A DNA stretch of 64,000 nt from Pseudohoeflea suaedae (GCF_004354915.1 NZ_SMSI01000001.1:1860001-1924000), one strand, 5' to 3'. Shown: positions 18,729 through 28,133, numbered from the stretch's first letter. The notes: generated by a model not told the origin, from the letters alone. Numbers and translations are program-made.

Positions 18729-21191
18729 ATGTTTCGACTGATCGGCTATTTCTTCGGCATCGGCGCGGTGTTGTTCCTGATCGTTGCGGCCGGTGTCGCA
18801 TGGTATCTGGGCGATATCACCAAGGATCTCCCGGACTACGAGGTGCTCAACAGCTATGAGCCGCCGGTGACGACGCGCATGCATGCCTCGGACGGCGAGC
18901 TGATGGCGGAATATGCCTCGCAGCGCCGGCTCTATCTGCCGATTCAGGCCATTCCCGACCGGGTGAAGGCCGCCTTCATCTCGGCCGAAGACAAGAATTT
19001 CTACACCCATCCGGGCGTCGATCCGGTCGGCCTGTTCCGCGCCGTCGTCGTCAATATCCAGAACCTCGGCTCCGGCCGTCGTCCCGTCGGTGCGTCGACG
19101 ATCACCCAGCAGGTGGCGAAGAACTTCCTGCTCTCCGCCGACCAGACCATTTCGCGCAAGGCCAAGGAAGCGATCTTGTCCTTCCGCATCGAGCAGGCCT
19201 ATTCCAAGGACCGCATTCTCGAACTCTATCTCAACGAGATCTTCTTCGGGATGAATTCATACGGCATCGCCGGGGCCGCGCTGACCTACTTCAACAAGTC
19301 GGTCAACGAGCTCACCATTGCCGAAACGGCCTATCTCGCGGCACTGCCCAAGGCGCCTTCGAATTATCATCCGTTCCGGCACACCGAACGGGCGCTGGAG
19401 CGCCGCAACTGGGTGATCGATCGCATGGTCGAGAACGGCTATGTCGCCGCCGCCGACGGTGCGGAAGCCAAGAAGCAGCCGCTCGGCGTGACGCCGCGCT
19501 CGTCCGGCTCCTATCTCTTCGCCTCTGAGTATTTCTCCGAGGAGGTCCGCCGCGAGCTGCTTGACCGTTACGGCGAGAAGGCACTCTATCAGGGCGGTCT
19601 GTCCGTTCGCACGACGCTCGATCCGCATCTTCAGGTTCTCGCCCGCAAGGCATTGCAGCACGGCCTCGTCAATTTCGACGAGCGCCGCGGTTACCGCGGT
19701 CCCGTGGCCACCGTCGACGTCGCCGACGATTGGGGCAAGGCGGTCAGCGAGATCGAACCGCTGCGTGACGTTCCCGAATGGAAGCTCGGCGTGGTGCTCG
19801 CCGCCACCGGTTCGGATGTCGAGATCGGCCTGCGCCCCGAACCTCAGGTTTCGGGAGCTGTCGGCGAGGAACGCGATACGGCCGTCATCCGCCCCGAAGA
19901 CATGAAGTGGGCCTTCCGCCTCAACCGAGAGGACAAGCGCGGCACCGTGAAGACGCCGGACCAGGTGCTTTCCGTGGGCGACGTGGTCTATGTCGAACCC
20001 CGTGAGGACGATGAAGGCACCATGCGCTACCGGCTGCGCCAGCCGCCGAAGGTGCAGGGCGGCCTGGTGGCCATGGACCCGCATACCGGTCGCGTGCTCG
20101 CCATGGTCGGCGGCTTCTCCTTCGCCCAGTCGGAGTTCAACCGCGCCACCCAGGCGATGCGCCAGCCGGGCTCCTCCTTCAAGCCCTTCGTCTATGCGGC
20201 AGCGCTCGACAACGGCTATACGCCGGCTTCGGTGATCATGGATGCGCCGATCGAGATCGTCTCCGGCGGCGACGTCTGGCGGCCGAAGAACTATGGCGGC
20301 GGTTCGGCCGGTCCCTCGACCCTGCGTCTAGGCATCGAAAAGTCGCGTAACCTCATGACCGTGCGCCTGGCAAAGGACATGGGCATGAATCTCGTGGCCG
20401 AATATGCCGAGCGTTTCGGCGTCTATGACCACATGCTTCCCGTTCTCGCCATGTCGCTCGGTTCGGGAGAGACCACCGTGCTGCGCATGGTCTCGGCCTA
20501 TTCCGTGTTCGCCAACGGCGGCAAGCAGATCAAGCCCTCGCTGATCGACCGTATCCAGGACCGCTACGGCAAGACCATCTTCAAGCACGAGGAACGCCAG
20601 TGCGATGCCTGCGTGGCGACCGCATGGCTCGGTCAGGACGAGCCGGAAGTGGTCGATGACCGCGAGCAGGTTCTCGACCCGATGACCGCCTACCAGATCA
20701 CCTCGATGATGGAAGGCGTGGTCGAGCGCGGCACGGCCGCAAGCAAGGTCAATCTCGGCCGTCCGACCGCCGGCAAGACCGGCACGACCAACGAGGAGAA
20801 GGACGCCTGGTTCGTGGGCTTCACGCCCGATCTCGTGGCCGGCGTCTTCATCGGCTACGACAACCCGACCCCGATGGGTCGCGGCGCGACCGGTGGCGCC
20901 CTCGCTGCTCCCGTCTTCAACGAGTTCATGAATGCGGCTGTCGAAGGGACCCGTCCGTCGGATTTCCGTATCCCGGACGGGATGAAGCTGATCGCCATCA
21001 ACCGCACCACCGGCATGGAAGCCTATCCGGGCGAGCCCGGCACCATCATGGAAGCCTTCAAGCCCGGTACCGGCCCGTCCGATATCTACTCGGTCATCGG
21101 CATGGAAGATGTGGCGACCGGCGAGGAAATCCTCCAGCAGTCGCCGCAGGCCAGCCAGGCCGTCACTTCCGGGGCAGGCGGCCTCTACTGA
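18729..21191 (+). CDS. mrcA: penicillin-binding protein 1A
   Basis: PBP1A, 820 residues: a bifunctional transglycosylase/transpeptidase that polymerises and crosslinks peptidoglycan at the inner membrane. One N-terminal transmembrane helix (about 5-27). GT51 domain about 55-230, with catalytic Glu in SAEDKNFYTHPGVDP and the GASTITQQVAKNFLL motif. Transpeptidase: SxxK with nucleophile Ser482 in QPGSSFKPF, and KTGTTNEEKDAWFVGF. An OB-like domain (about 310-440) separates them. The family PBP1A linkage rne-amiC-mrcA-prfB is conserved. The ribosome site is weak (GGTAAGTAAGCGA before the ATG). Confidence 0.97.
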   Translation: MFRLIGYFFGIGAVLFLIVAAGVAWYLGDITKDLPDYEVLNSYEPPVTTRMHASDGELMAEYASQRRLYLPIQAIPDRVKAAFISAEDKNFYTHPGVDPVGLFRAVVVNIQNLGSGRRPVGASTITQQVAKNFLLSADQTISRKAKEAILSFRIEQAYSKDRILELYLNEIFFGMNSYGIAGAALTYFNKSVNELTIAETAYLAALPKAPSNYHPFRHTERALERRNWVIDRMVENGYVAAADGAEAKKQPLGVTPRSSGSYLFASEYFSEEVRRELLDRYGEKALYQGGLSVRTTLDPHLQVLARKALQHGLVNFDERRGYRGPVATVDVADDWGKAVSEIEPLRDVPEWKLGVVLAATGSDVEIGLRPEPQVSGAVGEERDTAVIRPEDMKWAFRLNREDKRGTVKTPDQVLSVGDVVYVEPREDDEGTMRYRLRQPPKVQGGLVAMDPHTGRVLAMVGGFSFAQSEFNRATQAMRQPGSSFKPFVYAAALDNGYTPASVIMDAPIEIVSGGDVWRPKNYGGGSAGPSTLRLGIEKSRNLMTVRLAKDMGMNLVAEYAERFGVYDHMLPVLAMSLGSGETTVLRMVSAYSVFANGGKQIKPSLIDRIQDRYGKTIFKHEERQCDACVATAWLGQDEPEVVDDREQVLDPMTAYQITSMMEGVVERGTAASKVNLGRPTAGKTGTTNEEKDAWFVGFTPDLVAGVFIGYDNPTPMGRGATGGALAAPVFNEFMNAAVEGTRPSDFRIPDGMKLIAINRTTGMEAYPGEPGTIMEAFKPGTGPSDIYSVIGMEDVATGEEILQQSPQASQAVTSGAGGLY

Positions 21192-21210
21192 CCTCATATT
21201 CGACGAAAGC

Positions 21211-21243
21211 GGCCCGGCGTTTCGCCGGGCCGTTTTCGTTTCC
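21211..21243 (+). terminator. intrinsic terminator of mrcA
   Basis: CGGCCCGGC pairs with GCCGGGCCG, followed by TTTTCGTTT. A second smaller hairpin, GGATGGC/GCCATCC, follows immediately (21244-21263). Confidence 0.88.
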
Positions 21244-21397
21244 GGATGGCGCTTTTGCCATCCTTTACAACAGGGGGTGCCGACCTTATGGTCCGCCCCG
21301 CTCGCGGCCCGGACGTTTCGTGCCGGTCGCGCCGTTTCCAGGATACCGAGAAACGAAGGCCGAACTGAAGGCCCGGAACTGAAGGACAGAATACACC

Positions 21398-22526
21398 ATG
21401 CGTGCAGAGACACAGGATGTTGTCGACGAAATCAAGCAGGCCGTAAGCCTGCTGAGGAGGCATCTTTGACTGGGAACCGTCCCTGAAAAGACTGGATTGG
21501 CTCAACGCCAAGGCCGAGGACGCCTCGCTTTGGGATGACCCGACCGAAGCCCAGAAGCTGATGCGCGAACGCCAGCAGCTCGAAGACGGCATCACCGGCA
21601 TCCGCCGGCTGGAAAGCCAGCTCTCCGACAATCTCGAACTCATCGAACTCGGCGAAGCCGAGGACGACAAGGAGATCGTCGAGGAAGCCGAGAAGTCGCT
21701 CAAGGAGATGCGCAACGAGGTCAATCGCCTGCAGATCGAATCGCTCCTTTCGGGCGAGGCCGATTCCAACGATACCTATCTCGAGGTTCACTCCGGCGCC
21801 GGCGGTACCGAGAGCCAGGACTGGGCGAACATGCTGATGCGCATGTATTCGCGCTGGGCCGAGAAACACGGCATGAAGATCGACGTGATGGAAGTCCATG
21901 ACGGCGAAGAGGCGGGCATCAAGTCGGCCACGCTCCTGATCAAGGGCCATAACGCCTATGGCTGGCTCAAGACCGAGGCGGGCGTCCATCGCCTGGTGCG
22001 CATTTCGCCCTATGACAGCGCCGCGCGCCGTCACACCTCGTTCTCCTCGATCGGCGTCTATCCGGTGATCGACGATTCGATCCAGATCGACATCAACGAA
22101 AGCGATTGCCGCATCGATACCTACCGCTCGTCGGGTGCGGGCGGCCAGCACGTCAACACCACCGACTCGGCCGTTCGCATCACCCACATGCCGACGGGCA
22201 TCGTGGTGCAGTGCCAGCAGGAGCGTTCCCAGCACAAGAACCGGGCCAAGGCCTGGGACATGCTGCGCGCGCGGCTCTACGAGGCGGAACTGCAGAAGCG
22301 CGAGGAAGCCGCCAACGCCGAGAATGCGAGCAAGACCGCTATCGGCTGGGGCCACCAGATCCGCTCCTACGTCCTCCAGCCCTATCAGCTGGTCAAGGAT
22401 TTGCGCACCGGCACCGAAAGCACCAACCCGCAGGGCGTGCTTGACGGCGATCTCGACGACTTCATGGAAGCAGCCCTTGCCCAGCGTGTTTATGGCGGCG
22501 GCGAGGAAGTCGAGGATATCGACTGA
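21398..22526 (+). CDS. prfB: peptide chain release factor 2 (programmed +1 frameshift)
   Basis: RF2, 375 residues after frameshift. It recognises UGA and UAA and triggers peptide release. Frame 1 (21398-21466) encodes [23 protein letters not shown] and meets an in-frame TGA at 21467. Translation then shifts +1 and reads [25 protein letters not shown] to the stop at 22526. The catalytic GGQ is in [20 protein letters not shown]. The codon-recognition domain is in the 170-210 region. This is an intact gene, not a pseudogene: the frameshift is autoregulatory in the family, since low RF2 favours shifting at the UGA. Confidence 0.97.
21455..21470 (+). promoter_or_regulatory. prfB: prfB programmed +1 frameshift site
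   Basis: AGGAGG (21455-21460) acts as an internal Shine-Dalgarno sequence. It is followed by CAT, then the slippery CTT (21464-21466), TGA (21467-21469) and C (21470). Spacing and order match the classical RF2 site AGGGGG-N3-CTT-TGA-C. Confidence 0.97.
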
Positions 22527-22560
22527 TCCGGTTGGATCGCGTGACCCTGACGGACGAAAG

Positions 22561-22596
22561 AAAACCCCGCCGAATGCTGATTTCGGCGGGGTTTTC
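22561..22596 (+). terminator. intrinsic terminator of prfB
   Basis: Stem AAAACCCCGCCGAA / TTCGGCGGGGTTTT with a short loop; U-run on the plus strand. The A-run on the other side could also serve the minus-strand PAP2 gene, which ends 150 bp away. Confidence 0.93.
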
Positions 22597-22747
22597 CTTA
22601 TCCGGACCGGGTCCGGCTTCGAAGCCTGGGGATAGGCCCGCGAAATCGCGCGCTCAAATGAACACTATCTAATTCTCGACGCCGCGGGGTGGCCGCAATC
22701 CGTGTGGGTGGAGCAGCACCCGATCTGTCATTGACGGCGCAGGCCGC

Positions 22748-23488
22748 TCACGTCTTGCCCTGCGGTTCGACGTCTCCGCTGCGCTGCAGCCGCAGTGTCA
22801 CGATCCAGCAGATCATCGCCCAGGCGGATCCGACGGTCCATCCGGCAAGCACGTCCGTGGGCCAGTGCACGCCGAGATAGACGCGGCTGACGCCGACGAG
22901 CATGACGACGATGATCGCGACGAGAAGGATATAGACCCGCACCCGCCAGTCCGGCCGCAGCCGGGCTAGCATCGCCGCGAGCGTGAGATAGACGACCGCC
23001 GCCATCATGGAATGGCCGCTCGGGAAGCTGGCGGTGGTCACGTAGGAACCATGCGGGACGAGATCCGGCCGGGCGCGGTCGATCCCCATCTTGATGAAGG
23101 TGGAAATCAGCAGGCCGCCCGATACAGCGACAGTGACGGCGAATGCCGCACGGGGCTTCTTGTCCATTACCAGAAACCCGATCGCGGCAAGGGCGATCAT
23201 CGTCAGCACGGCGGTGCCGCCAAGGGCGGTGAAGTCCCGCATCACCTCCTCGAGCCAGGGCGGGCCGAGCGGGTCGGCCGGATTGCCCGGCGTGCGCAGC
23301 GCAAGCAGGATTGCCGTGTCGATGTGGCTCGTCTCGCCTTCGACGACCTCGTCTGCAAGGGCGATGAACCCCCAGACCGCGGCTGCGGGTACCAGAAGCG
23401 CCACCACGACAGGCCACTCGCGCGCGCCGAGGCGTTTGACCGTTTCGCTGATCCTGAAATTCAATGATGGCTCCCCGGGGCCTGGCAT
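22748..23488 (-). CDS. PAP2 family membrane phosphatase
   Basis: 246 residues with about six transmembrane segments. The three-part phosphatase signature of the PAP2/acid phosphatase superfamily is visible: KMGIDRARP, then PSGHS (catalytic His region) and SRVYLGVHWPTDVLAGW. It likely dephosphorylates a lipid phosphate such as undecaprenyl pyrophosphate or phosphatidic acid at the periplasmic face; which one cannot be told. The ATG at 23488 has no clear ribosome site, so the true start could lie slightly inside. Divergent from the SnoaL-like gene. Confidence 0.9.
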   Translation of the reverse strand: MPGPGEPSLNFRISETVKRLGAREWPVVVALLVPAAAVWGFIALADEVVEGETSHIDTAILLALRTPGNPADPLGPPWLEEVMRDFTALGGTAVLTMIALAAIGFLVMDKKPRAAFAVTVAVSGGLLISTFIKMGIDRARPDLVPHGSYVTTASFPSGHSMMAAVVYLTLAAMLARLRPDWRVRVYILLVAIIVVMLVGVSRVYLGVHWPTDVLAGWTVGSAWAMICWIVTLRLQRSGDVEPQGKT

Positions 23489-23676
23489 TTGTTTTGCGTT
23501 TCATAGCAGAGATATGACGCAAGATCAGGCGTTGCGCGGGATGTATTATAATTGCCGCCGTGCGCGGAAGGCCACTCTGTTGCCGCGGCGCGCAAGGCGC
23601 GGACTTTTCCAGGAACAGACCTCTTCCGAATGGGGCGCCGGCGGTGTAGGCGTTCAGGAAAACGGAGGAGATCGCT

Positions 23677-24132
23677 TTGAGCACCATCGATGTGGACGTC
23701 CGCAACACTATTCACGACCTGCTTTGTCGCTTCTTCCTGGCGTTCGACGAGAAGGATTGGGTGGCCATGCGTGCGACCCTCGCGGACGAGGTTTTCATCG
23801 ATTATGCGTCCTCGGGACGCGAGCAGCCGGGGGCGATGACGGGGGACGAATTCGTTGGCCGCCGCCGCGGTGCCGTCGACGAACTCTCGAAGCAGCATAG
23901 TTTCTCGAACCTGCTCCTGTCGGCGACCGATTCCGGGGTGCACGGCCGCTGCAACTACCTGATCCTCCGGTTTGCCACAGCATCCAACGGTGCGGCGGAT
24001 TCCTACCATTCCTGCGGATCGTATGAGTTCGTCTTCCAACCCGTAGATGCGTCGTGGCGCATCTCATCCATCACCCAGAAGGCGCTCCGAAGCTGGGGGA
24101 ACCGCGACCTTCATGGCGGATCCCGCAATTGA
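23677..24132 (+). CDS. SnoaL/NTF2-like domain protein
   Basis: 151 residues with an NTF2-like cone fold of the SnoaL-like group: helix DVRNTIHDLLCRFFLAFDEKDWVAMRATLADEVFIDYASSG, then CNYLILRF and SCGSYEFVFQPVDASWRISSITQKAL. Family members are small-molecule isomerases, dehydratases or ligand binders; the activity cannot be predicted. The start is TTG at 23677, chosen because CGGAGGAG precedes it by about 7 bases and the domain begins at once. No operon partners. Confidence 0.75.
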   Translation: MSTIDVDVRNTIHDLLCRFFLAFDEKDWVAMRATLADEVFIDYASSGREQPGAMTGDEFVGRRRGAVDELSKQHSFSNLLLSATDSGVHGRCNYLILRFATASNGAADSYHSCGSYEFVFQPVDASWRISSITQKALRSWGNRDLHGGSRN

Positions 24133-24289
24133 ACGGTTAGGTTGTCCGAACACAGGTTTGATGGTTTGCTCGCCAGCATTGCGTACGAAATCTGGTCCGC
24201 TGAACGGTCGAGATGGCGGTGTAGCTCGGTCGTCTATCGGAACGCCACGAAGGCCGGCTAACGGCCGGATTGATGCTCGATATCCCGTC

Positions 24290-24646
24290 TCAATTTGAGC
24301 GCATATCGGACAGGTAGATCCGCACCGCCTCCTGCACGTTGCGGAAGCGGTCGCCGCCCAGATGCTTGCCGCCAAACCATCGCGTGACCACGACGATATG
24401 ATCGCGCAGGCCTTCTCGCTCCAGCATTCGCAGGATCACATTGCCCGCGCCTGCCTCGCCGTCGTCGCTCTTCAAGGGGCACTCGGCGCTCAGCAGAGCC
24501 CATGAGTTATGTGAGGCCTTGGCGAATTTCTTGTTGCGGCAAAGCTCCTGGATGAAGATCTTAGCCTCCTCCTCGGATGTGCAGGCTCCTCCCGAGACCG
24601 CATATTTCGAACCGCGGTCGTTTATGATCTTGTCGAGAATACGCAT
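24290..24646 (-). CDS. IMPACT/YigZ N-terminal domain protein (UPF0029)
   Basis: 118 residues matching only the N-terminal UPF0029 domain of the IMPACT/YigZ family: SGGACTSEEEAKIFIQEL, SHNSWALL, KSDDGEAGAGNVILRMLE, VVVTRWFGGKHLGGDRFRNVQEAVRIYL. The motif RWFGGKHLG corresponds to RYFGGIKLG of the family. The ferredoxin-like C-terminal domain of full-length YigZ (about 200 aa) is absent. Relatives modulate translation or bind ribosome-associated factors; the role here is unknown. The short form is probably natural rather than truncated, as no C-terminal remnant follows. Confidence 0.82.
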   Translation of the reverse strand: MRILDKIINDRGSKYAVSGGACTSEEEAKIFIQELCRNKKFAKASHNSWALLSAECPLKSDDGEAGAGNVILRMLEREGLRDHIVVVTRWFGGKHLGGDRFRNVQEAVRIYLSDMRSN

Positions 24647-25084
24647 GGTTTCGGCTTAGAGCCTGTCACTGCCGGCGGCAAGGCTTCTCTCGTCCCGAAA
24701 GGCACAAGCAAAACGGCATCGCAAAGCCCTTGTCTTGTGGTGCCTCAAGCCTCAGGAAGGCGCGTTCAGCCAGCCAAGTTCCAGGAAATTGTCCCACTCT
24801 GCCTGGCGCGGCAGGCTTGGCCGGTGTTCCGGCGTTGGGCCAGATTCCTGCCTGGACGAGCTTGTCGAGTGCGGAGCCTCTCCTGAGCCAGTTTTTCCCT
24901 CGCCGCCCGAAACAACAGAATTCCATCCCATCGGCCGGCATTACCGCGGATCAGGAAGGATGCTATCAATCAAGGGAACCGGCGCCGGCATTCGGCGTTA
25001 CGGTTTCTCGCGTCGGGGCGGCATGTGCCGGCCTGTCATTCGCTTGAACCGGTACGCGTCCCCGGCAAGCCCGGAGAACCGGTC
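24647..25084. other. 438-bp intergenic region without a recognised gene
   Basis: No recognised gene. The only tidy reading is a 59-residue minus-strand frame (24752-24931, ATG start) ending QAEWDNFLELGWLNAPS. The rest of it is Ser/Gly/Pro-rich and resembles nothing I know. It lacks a ribosome site and may be chance or a decayed end of an older gene. Promoter elements of the SLC13 gene presumably lie in the right-hand part. Confidence 0.4.
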
Positions 25085-26857
25085 TTGATCGCGTTTATCG
25101 AGAACAATCAGGCGTATATCGCCCTCGGCATCCTCTTTCTTCTCTTCCTGGCCTTCCTGTCCGAGCGCTACAGCCCCGAAATCACGGCTGCCGGCGCGGC
25201 TGCACTGTTCGTGGCGCTGGGCTTCCTCGATACCAAGGAGGTGATGGGCGTGTTCTCCAACTCCGCGCCGATCACCATCGCGGCGATGTTCATCATCTCC
25301 GCCGCACTGGTGCGTACCGGCGTGCTGGAAAAGGCGTCGGACATGGTCATGTCCACGGCAAGCGCCCGGCCGACGCTGGCGATTGCCTGCTTCCTCGTTC
25401 TCACCGCCGCTGCCTCGGCCTTCATCAACAACACGCCGCTGGTGCTGTTCCTGATCCCGCTCGTGGTGAAACTCGCCAGTGCCGCGCGGCTGGCGCCGAC
25501 CCGGCTTCTGATCCCGCTGTCCTATGCGGCCATTCTCGGCGGCACCTGTTCGCTGATCGGTACCTCCACCAACCTGCTTGTCGACGGCGTGGCGCGCGAG
25601 GCGGGGCTGGCGCCGTTCACGATCTTCGAAATCACGCCGGTGGGGATCGTCGCGGCGACCGTCGGCGCCACTCTGATGCTGCTGCTCGGACCGTGGCTTT
25701 TGCCCAACCGCGAGGCGCAGAACGTCGACAGGCTGCTCAGCGAATCCGAATTCCTGTCTGAAGTGACCATCGTCGATGCCGAGGCCTACAAGGGGGTGCA
25801 GCTCGGCGGGATCGCCGACTTCAACCTGTCCGGCCTGCGTATCCTCGGGCTTCGCAGGGGCGGGGAGATCCACCGCTCGAATCTCGGCGAGATGGAGCTG
25901 ATAAAGGGCGATGCGCTGATCCTCATGGGATCGACGTCGGAGATCCTGACACTCAACAACAATCCTGCCGTCCTCGTCGGCCGCCGCCGCGCCGGCGACC
26001 CGCATGGCGTGATCGTCGAGGCCGTGGTCGCGCCCGCCAAGCGCGATGCCGGTTCACGCATTGCCGATCTCGGGCTGGGGCGCCGTTTCGGCGTCAGGGT
26101 GCTCGGCGCCCACCGCCACCGTCACATTGCCGGGCCCGATCTGTCGAATGTCCGTCTCAAACCGGCGGACAAGCTGCTGCTGGAAGGTCCGGCGGAAGGC
26201 TTCGACCAGCTGTCGGAGGACGCGGCGCTCGTTTCCGTATCGCGCCCGACCGGCCGGGAGTTTCGGCGCTCGCGTGCGCCGCTGGCGCTGATTGCCATCG
26301 CCGCCGTCGTCGGCCTGGCCGCTTTCGGTGTGGCCGATATCGGCATCCTCGCGATGATCGCGGTCGCCGTTCTCCTGATCTTCCGCTGCATGGATCCGGA
26401 CGAGGCGTGGAGTTCCATCAATGGCGGAATTCTCGTCCTCATCTTCTCCATGCTGATCGTCGGCAAGGCGCTCGAAAATTCGGGCGCCGTGGCGCTGATC
26501 GTCGACGTGCTCACGCCGTGGTTCAAGGATCTGCCGCCCATCCTGGTGCTTGCAGCGTTTTACGCGCTGTCGTCTTTCCTGACCGAGGTGGTCACCAACA
26601 ATGCCGTGGCTGTCGTGCTGACGCCGCTTGCCATCGCGCTCGGCACCCAGATCGGCCTCGATCCGCGGAGCCTCGTGATTGCCGTGATGTTCGGCGCCAG
26701 CGCCAGCTTCGCCACGCCGATCGGGTATCAGACCAACACGCTCGTCTACGGTGCCGCGAACTATCGCTTTGCAGACTTCCTGCGCATCGGCGTGCCGATG
26801 AACATCATCGTCGGCATCGCGACCGTGATGGCCATCAGCTTTTTCTATGGCGTCTGA
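25085..26857 (+). CDS. SLC13/DASS-type anion transporter with TrkA-C domains
   Basis: 590 residues. Two membrane halves of about 5-6 helices flank a central cytoplasmic pair of TrkA-C (RCK_C) domains (about 195-385; QLGGIADFNLSGLRILGLRRGG and RIADLGLGRRFGVRVLGAHRHRH). The hairpin signature SAFINNTPLVLFLIPLV with GGTCSLIGTSTNLLVDG recurs in the second half as TEVVTNNAVAVVLTPLA and GASASFATPIGYQTNTLVYG. These SNT/TNN motifs bind Na+ and carboxylate or sulfate in the family. Likely substrate is a divalent anion. I use the TTG at 25085, preceded by GGAGA; a GTG at 25025 would add 20 polar residues. Confidence 0.9.
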   Translation: MIAFIENNQAYIALGILFLLFLAFLSERYSPEITAAGAAALFVALGFLDTKEVMGVFSNSAPITIAAMFIISAALVRTGVLEKASDMVMSTASARPTLAIACFLVLTAAASAFINNTPLVLFLIPLVVKLASAARLAPTRLLIPLSYAAILGGTCSLIGTSTNLLVDGVAREAGLAPFTIFEITPVGIVAATVGATLMLLLGPWLLPNREAQNVDRLLSESEFLSEVTIVDAEAYKGVQLGGIADFNLSGLRILGLRRGGEIHRSNLGEMELIKGDALILMGSTSEILTLNNNPAVLVGRRRAGDPHGVIVEAVVAPAKRDAGSRIADLGLGRRFGVRVLGAHRHRHIAGPDLSNVRLKPADKLLLEGPAEGFDQLSEDAALVSVSRPTGREFRRSRAPLALIAIAAVVGLAAFGVADIGILAMIAVAVLLIFRCMDPDEAWSSINGGILVLIFSMLIVGKALENSGAVALIVDVLTPWFKDLPPILVLAAFYALSSFLTEVVTNNAVAVVLTPLAIALGTQIGLDPRSLVIAVMFGASASFATPIGYQTNTLVYGAANYRFADFLRIGVPMNIIVGIATVMAISFFYGV

Positions 26858-26878
26858 CGCGAAAGGTGGTCCACGAGA

Positions 26879-27260
26879 TCACCACTGCCCGGTTCGCTTC
26901 CCATAGGGGTCCAGTCGGCGATCGAGGAAATGGGCGGCGCTGATGAAGGCGAGGTGGGTCAGGCCCTGCGGGAAGTTGCCCAGCGGCAGTCCGCGCCTGT
27001 CGATTTCTTAGGAGAACAGCCCGAGGTCGTTGGCGTATTTCAGGCCCTTTCCAGCATCAGCTGTGCCTCATTAAGATGGCCCGCGCGCGCCACGCATTCG
27101 AACTACCGGTTCGACGTACCAGAACGTGCAGGTGCTGAATGCGCCTTCTCGCCGGCGAGGCCGTCATCGGTCCGGTAGCGGTAGGCGAGGCCGTCATCGC
27201 GCAACTGTGCGCCGATTGCATCGAGTTCCGTGCCGCCGCGGCTCTGGGCTCGAAGGGTCG
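26879..27260 (-). pseudogene. 3' remnant of a GH15 (glucoamylase/trehalase-like) gene
   Basis: Read on the minus strand, pieces of the C-terminus of a GH15 glycoside hydrolase appear in different frames: STLRAQSRGGTELDAIGAQLRDDGLAYRYRTDDGLAG; then EGAFSTCTFWYVE; ARAGHLNEAQLMLERA; KYANDLGLFS, a TAA stop, EIDRRGLPLGNFPQGLTHLAFISAAHFLDRRLDPYGKRTGQW and the natural TGA (26879-26881). At least three frame disruptions and one stop are present, and the first 75 percent or more of the gene is missing. The remnant abuts the pfpI terminator. Functional GH15 proteins hydrolyse alpha-glucosides; this copy cannot. Confidence 0.88.
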
Positions 27261-27263
27261 ACA

Positions 27264-27290
27264 CGAAAGAAGGGCGGCCGATGCCGCCCT
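27264..27290 (-). terminator. intrinsic terminator of pfpI
   Basis: AGGGCGGC (27271-27278) pairs with GCCGCCCT (27283-27290), loop CGAT. On the minus strand it is followed by TTCTTT. It marks the boundary with the GH15 remnant. Confidence 0.82.
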
Positions 27291-27314
27291 CCATCATGCC
27301 ACTTAATGCAACAC

Positions 27315-27878
27315 TCAGGCGACCTTGCGGCCTTCGTGCCTGCCTTCCAGCACTTCCTCGATGATCTTGCCGACAAAGGCGTCGAGGTCGTTGGGATTGC
27401 GGCTGGTGATGAGCGCCTGATCGACGACGACCTCGCTGTCTTCCCAAACCGCGCCGGCATTCTTCATGTCGGTAGCGATGGACTTGTAGGAGGTCGCCTT
27501 GCGGCCCTTGACGACGCCTGCCTCGATCAGCAGCCACGGGGCGTGGCAGATCGCGGCGAGCGGCTTCTTGGTGTTGAAGAAGTCGTGCACGAACTTCACG
27601 GCGTCAGCGTCGACGCGCAGCAGGTCCGGATTGATCTGGCCGCCCGGCAGGACGAGCGCATGGTAATCTTCGACCTTGGCGTCCGATAGGGCACGGTCGA
27701 CAGGGACTTCGTTGCCCCAGTCCTTCTGGTCCCAGCCGCGGATCGAACCGCTTTCGGGCGAGATGACTTCGACCGTGGCGCCGGCTTCCCGGAGTTTGTT
27801 GAGCGGCACTTCGAGTTCCGACTGTTCGAAACCGTTGGTGGCGAGAATGGCGATCTTCTTTCCGTCCAGTTTGGCCAT
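27315..27878 (-). CDS. DJ-1/PfpI family protein (type 1 glutamine amidotransferase-like)
   Basis: 187 residues. The nucleophile-elbow Cys is in AAICHAPWLLIEAG, with the His beside it. The early acidic residue of the active site is in TNGFEQSELEVP. The strand YHALVLPGGQINPDLLR precedes the elbow. Members are deglycases, chaperones or cysteine hydrolases protecting against carbonyl stress; this one is close to the PfpI/YhbO subgroup by motif. The ATG at 27878 has GAAGGAT upstream. Single gene with its own terminator. Confidence 0.92.
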   Translation of the reverse strand: MAKLDGKKIAILATNGFEQSELEVPLNKLREAGATVEVISPESGSIRGWDQKDWGNEVPVDRALSDAKVEDYHALVLPGGQINPDLLRVDADAVKFVHDFFNTKKPLAAICHAPWLLIEAGVVKGRKATSYKSIATDMKNAGAVWEDSEVVVDQALITSRNPNDLDAFVGKIIEEVLEGRHEGRKVA

Positions 27879-28133
27879 GATGGGTATCCTTCCGTCTGGT
27901 CGTGATTGTTGTTGGTGGCGGTAGCGCAGCGGCGCCTCGGAGGGGGATCGGCGCCTGGTGCATCTGCCAGTAGAACGGAGCGCGGGCCGGTTGGTTGCAT
28001 GTTTTCCCGGCTGGCGTTTTTACCGACCGGAAGAGCGGTCGGCAGTCATCGCAGCAAGAGGCGTAAACGCGCTTGCGTCACCGGCGCAGAACACACGATG
28101 GACCTCTTGAGGTGAGGGACGGGATTGGTGCCG

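Noticed and set aside
21398-21469. prfB as a pseudogene because of the in-frame TGA
   Set aside because: The stop lies in a perfect RF2 programmed frameshift site and the rest of the gene is intact.
28023-28042. CCGACCG/CGGTCGG hairpin as a terminator
   Set aside because: The T-run is on the wrong side for either strand.
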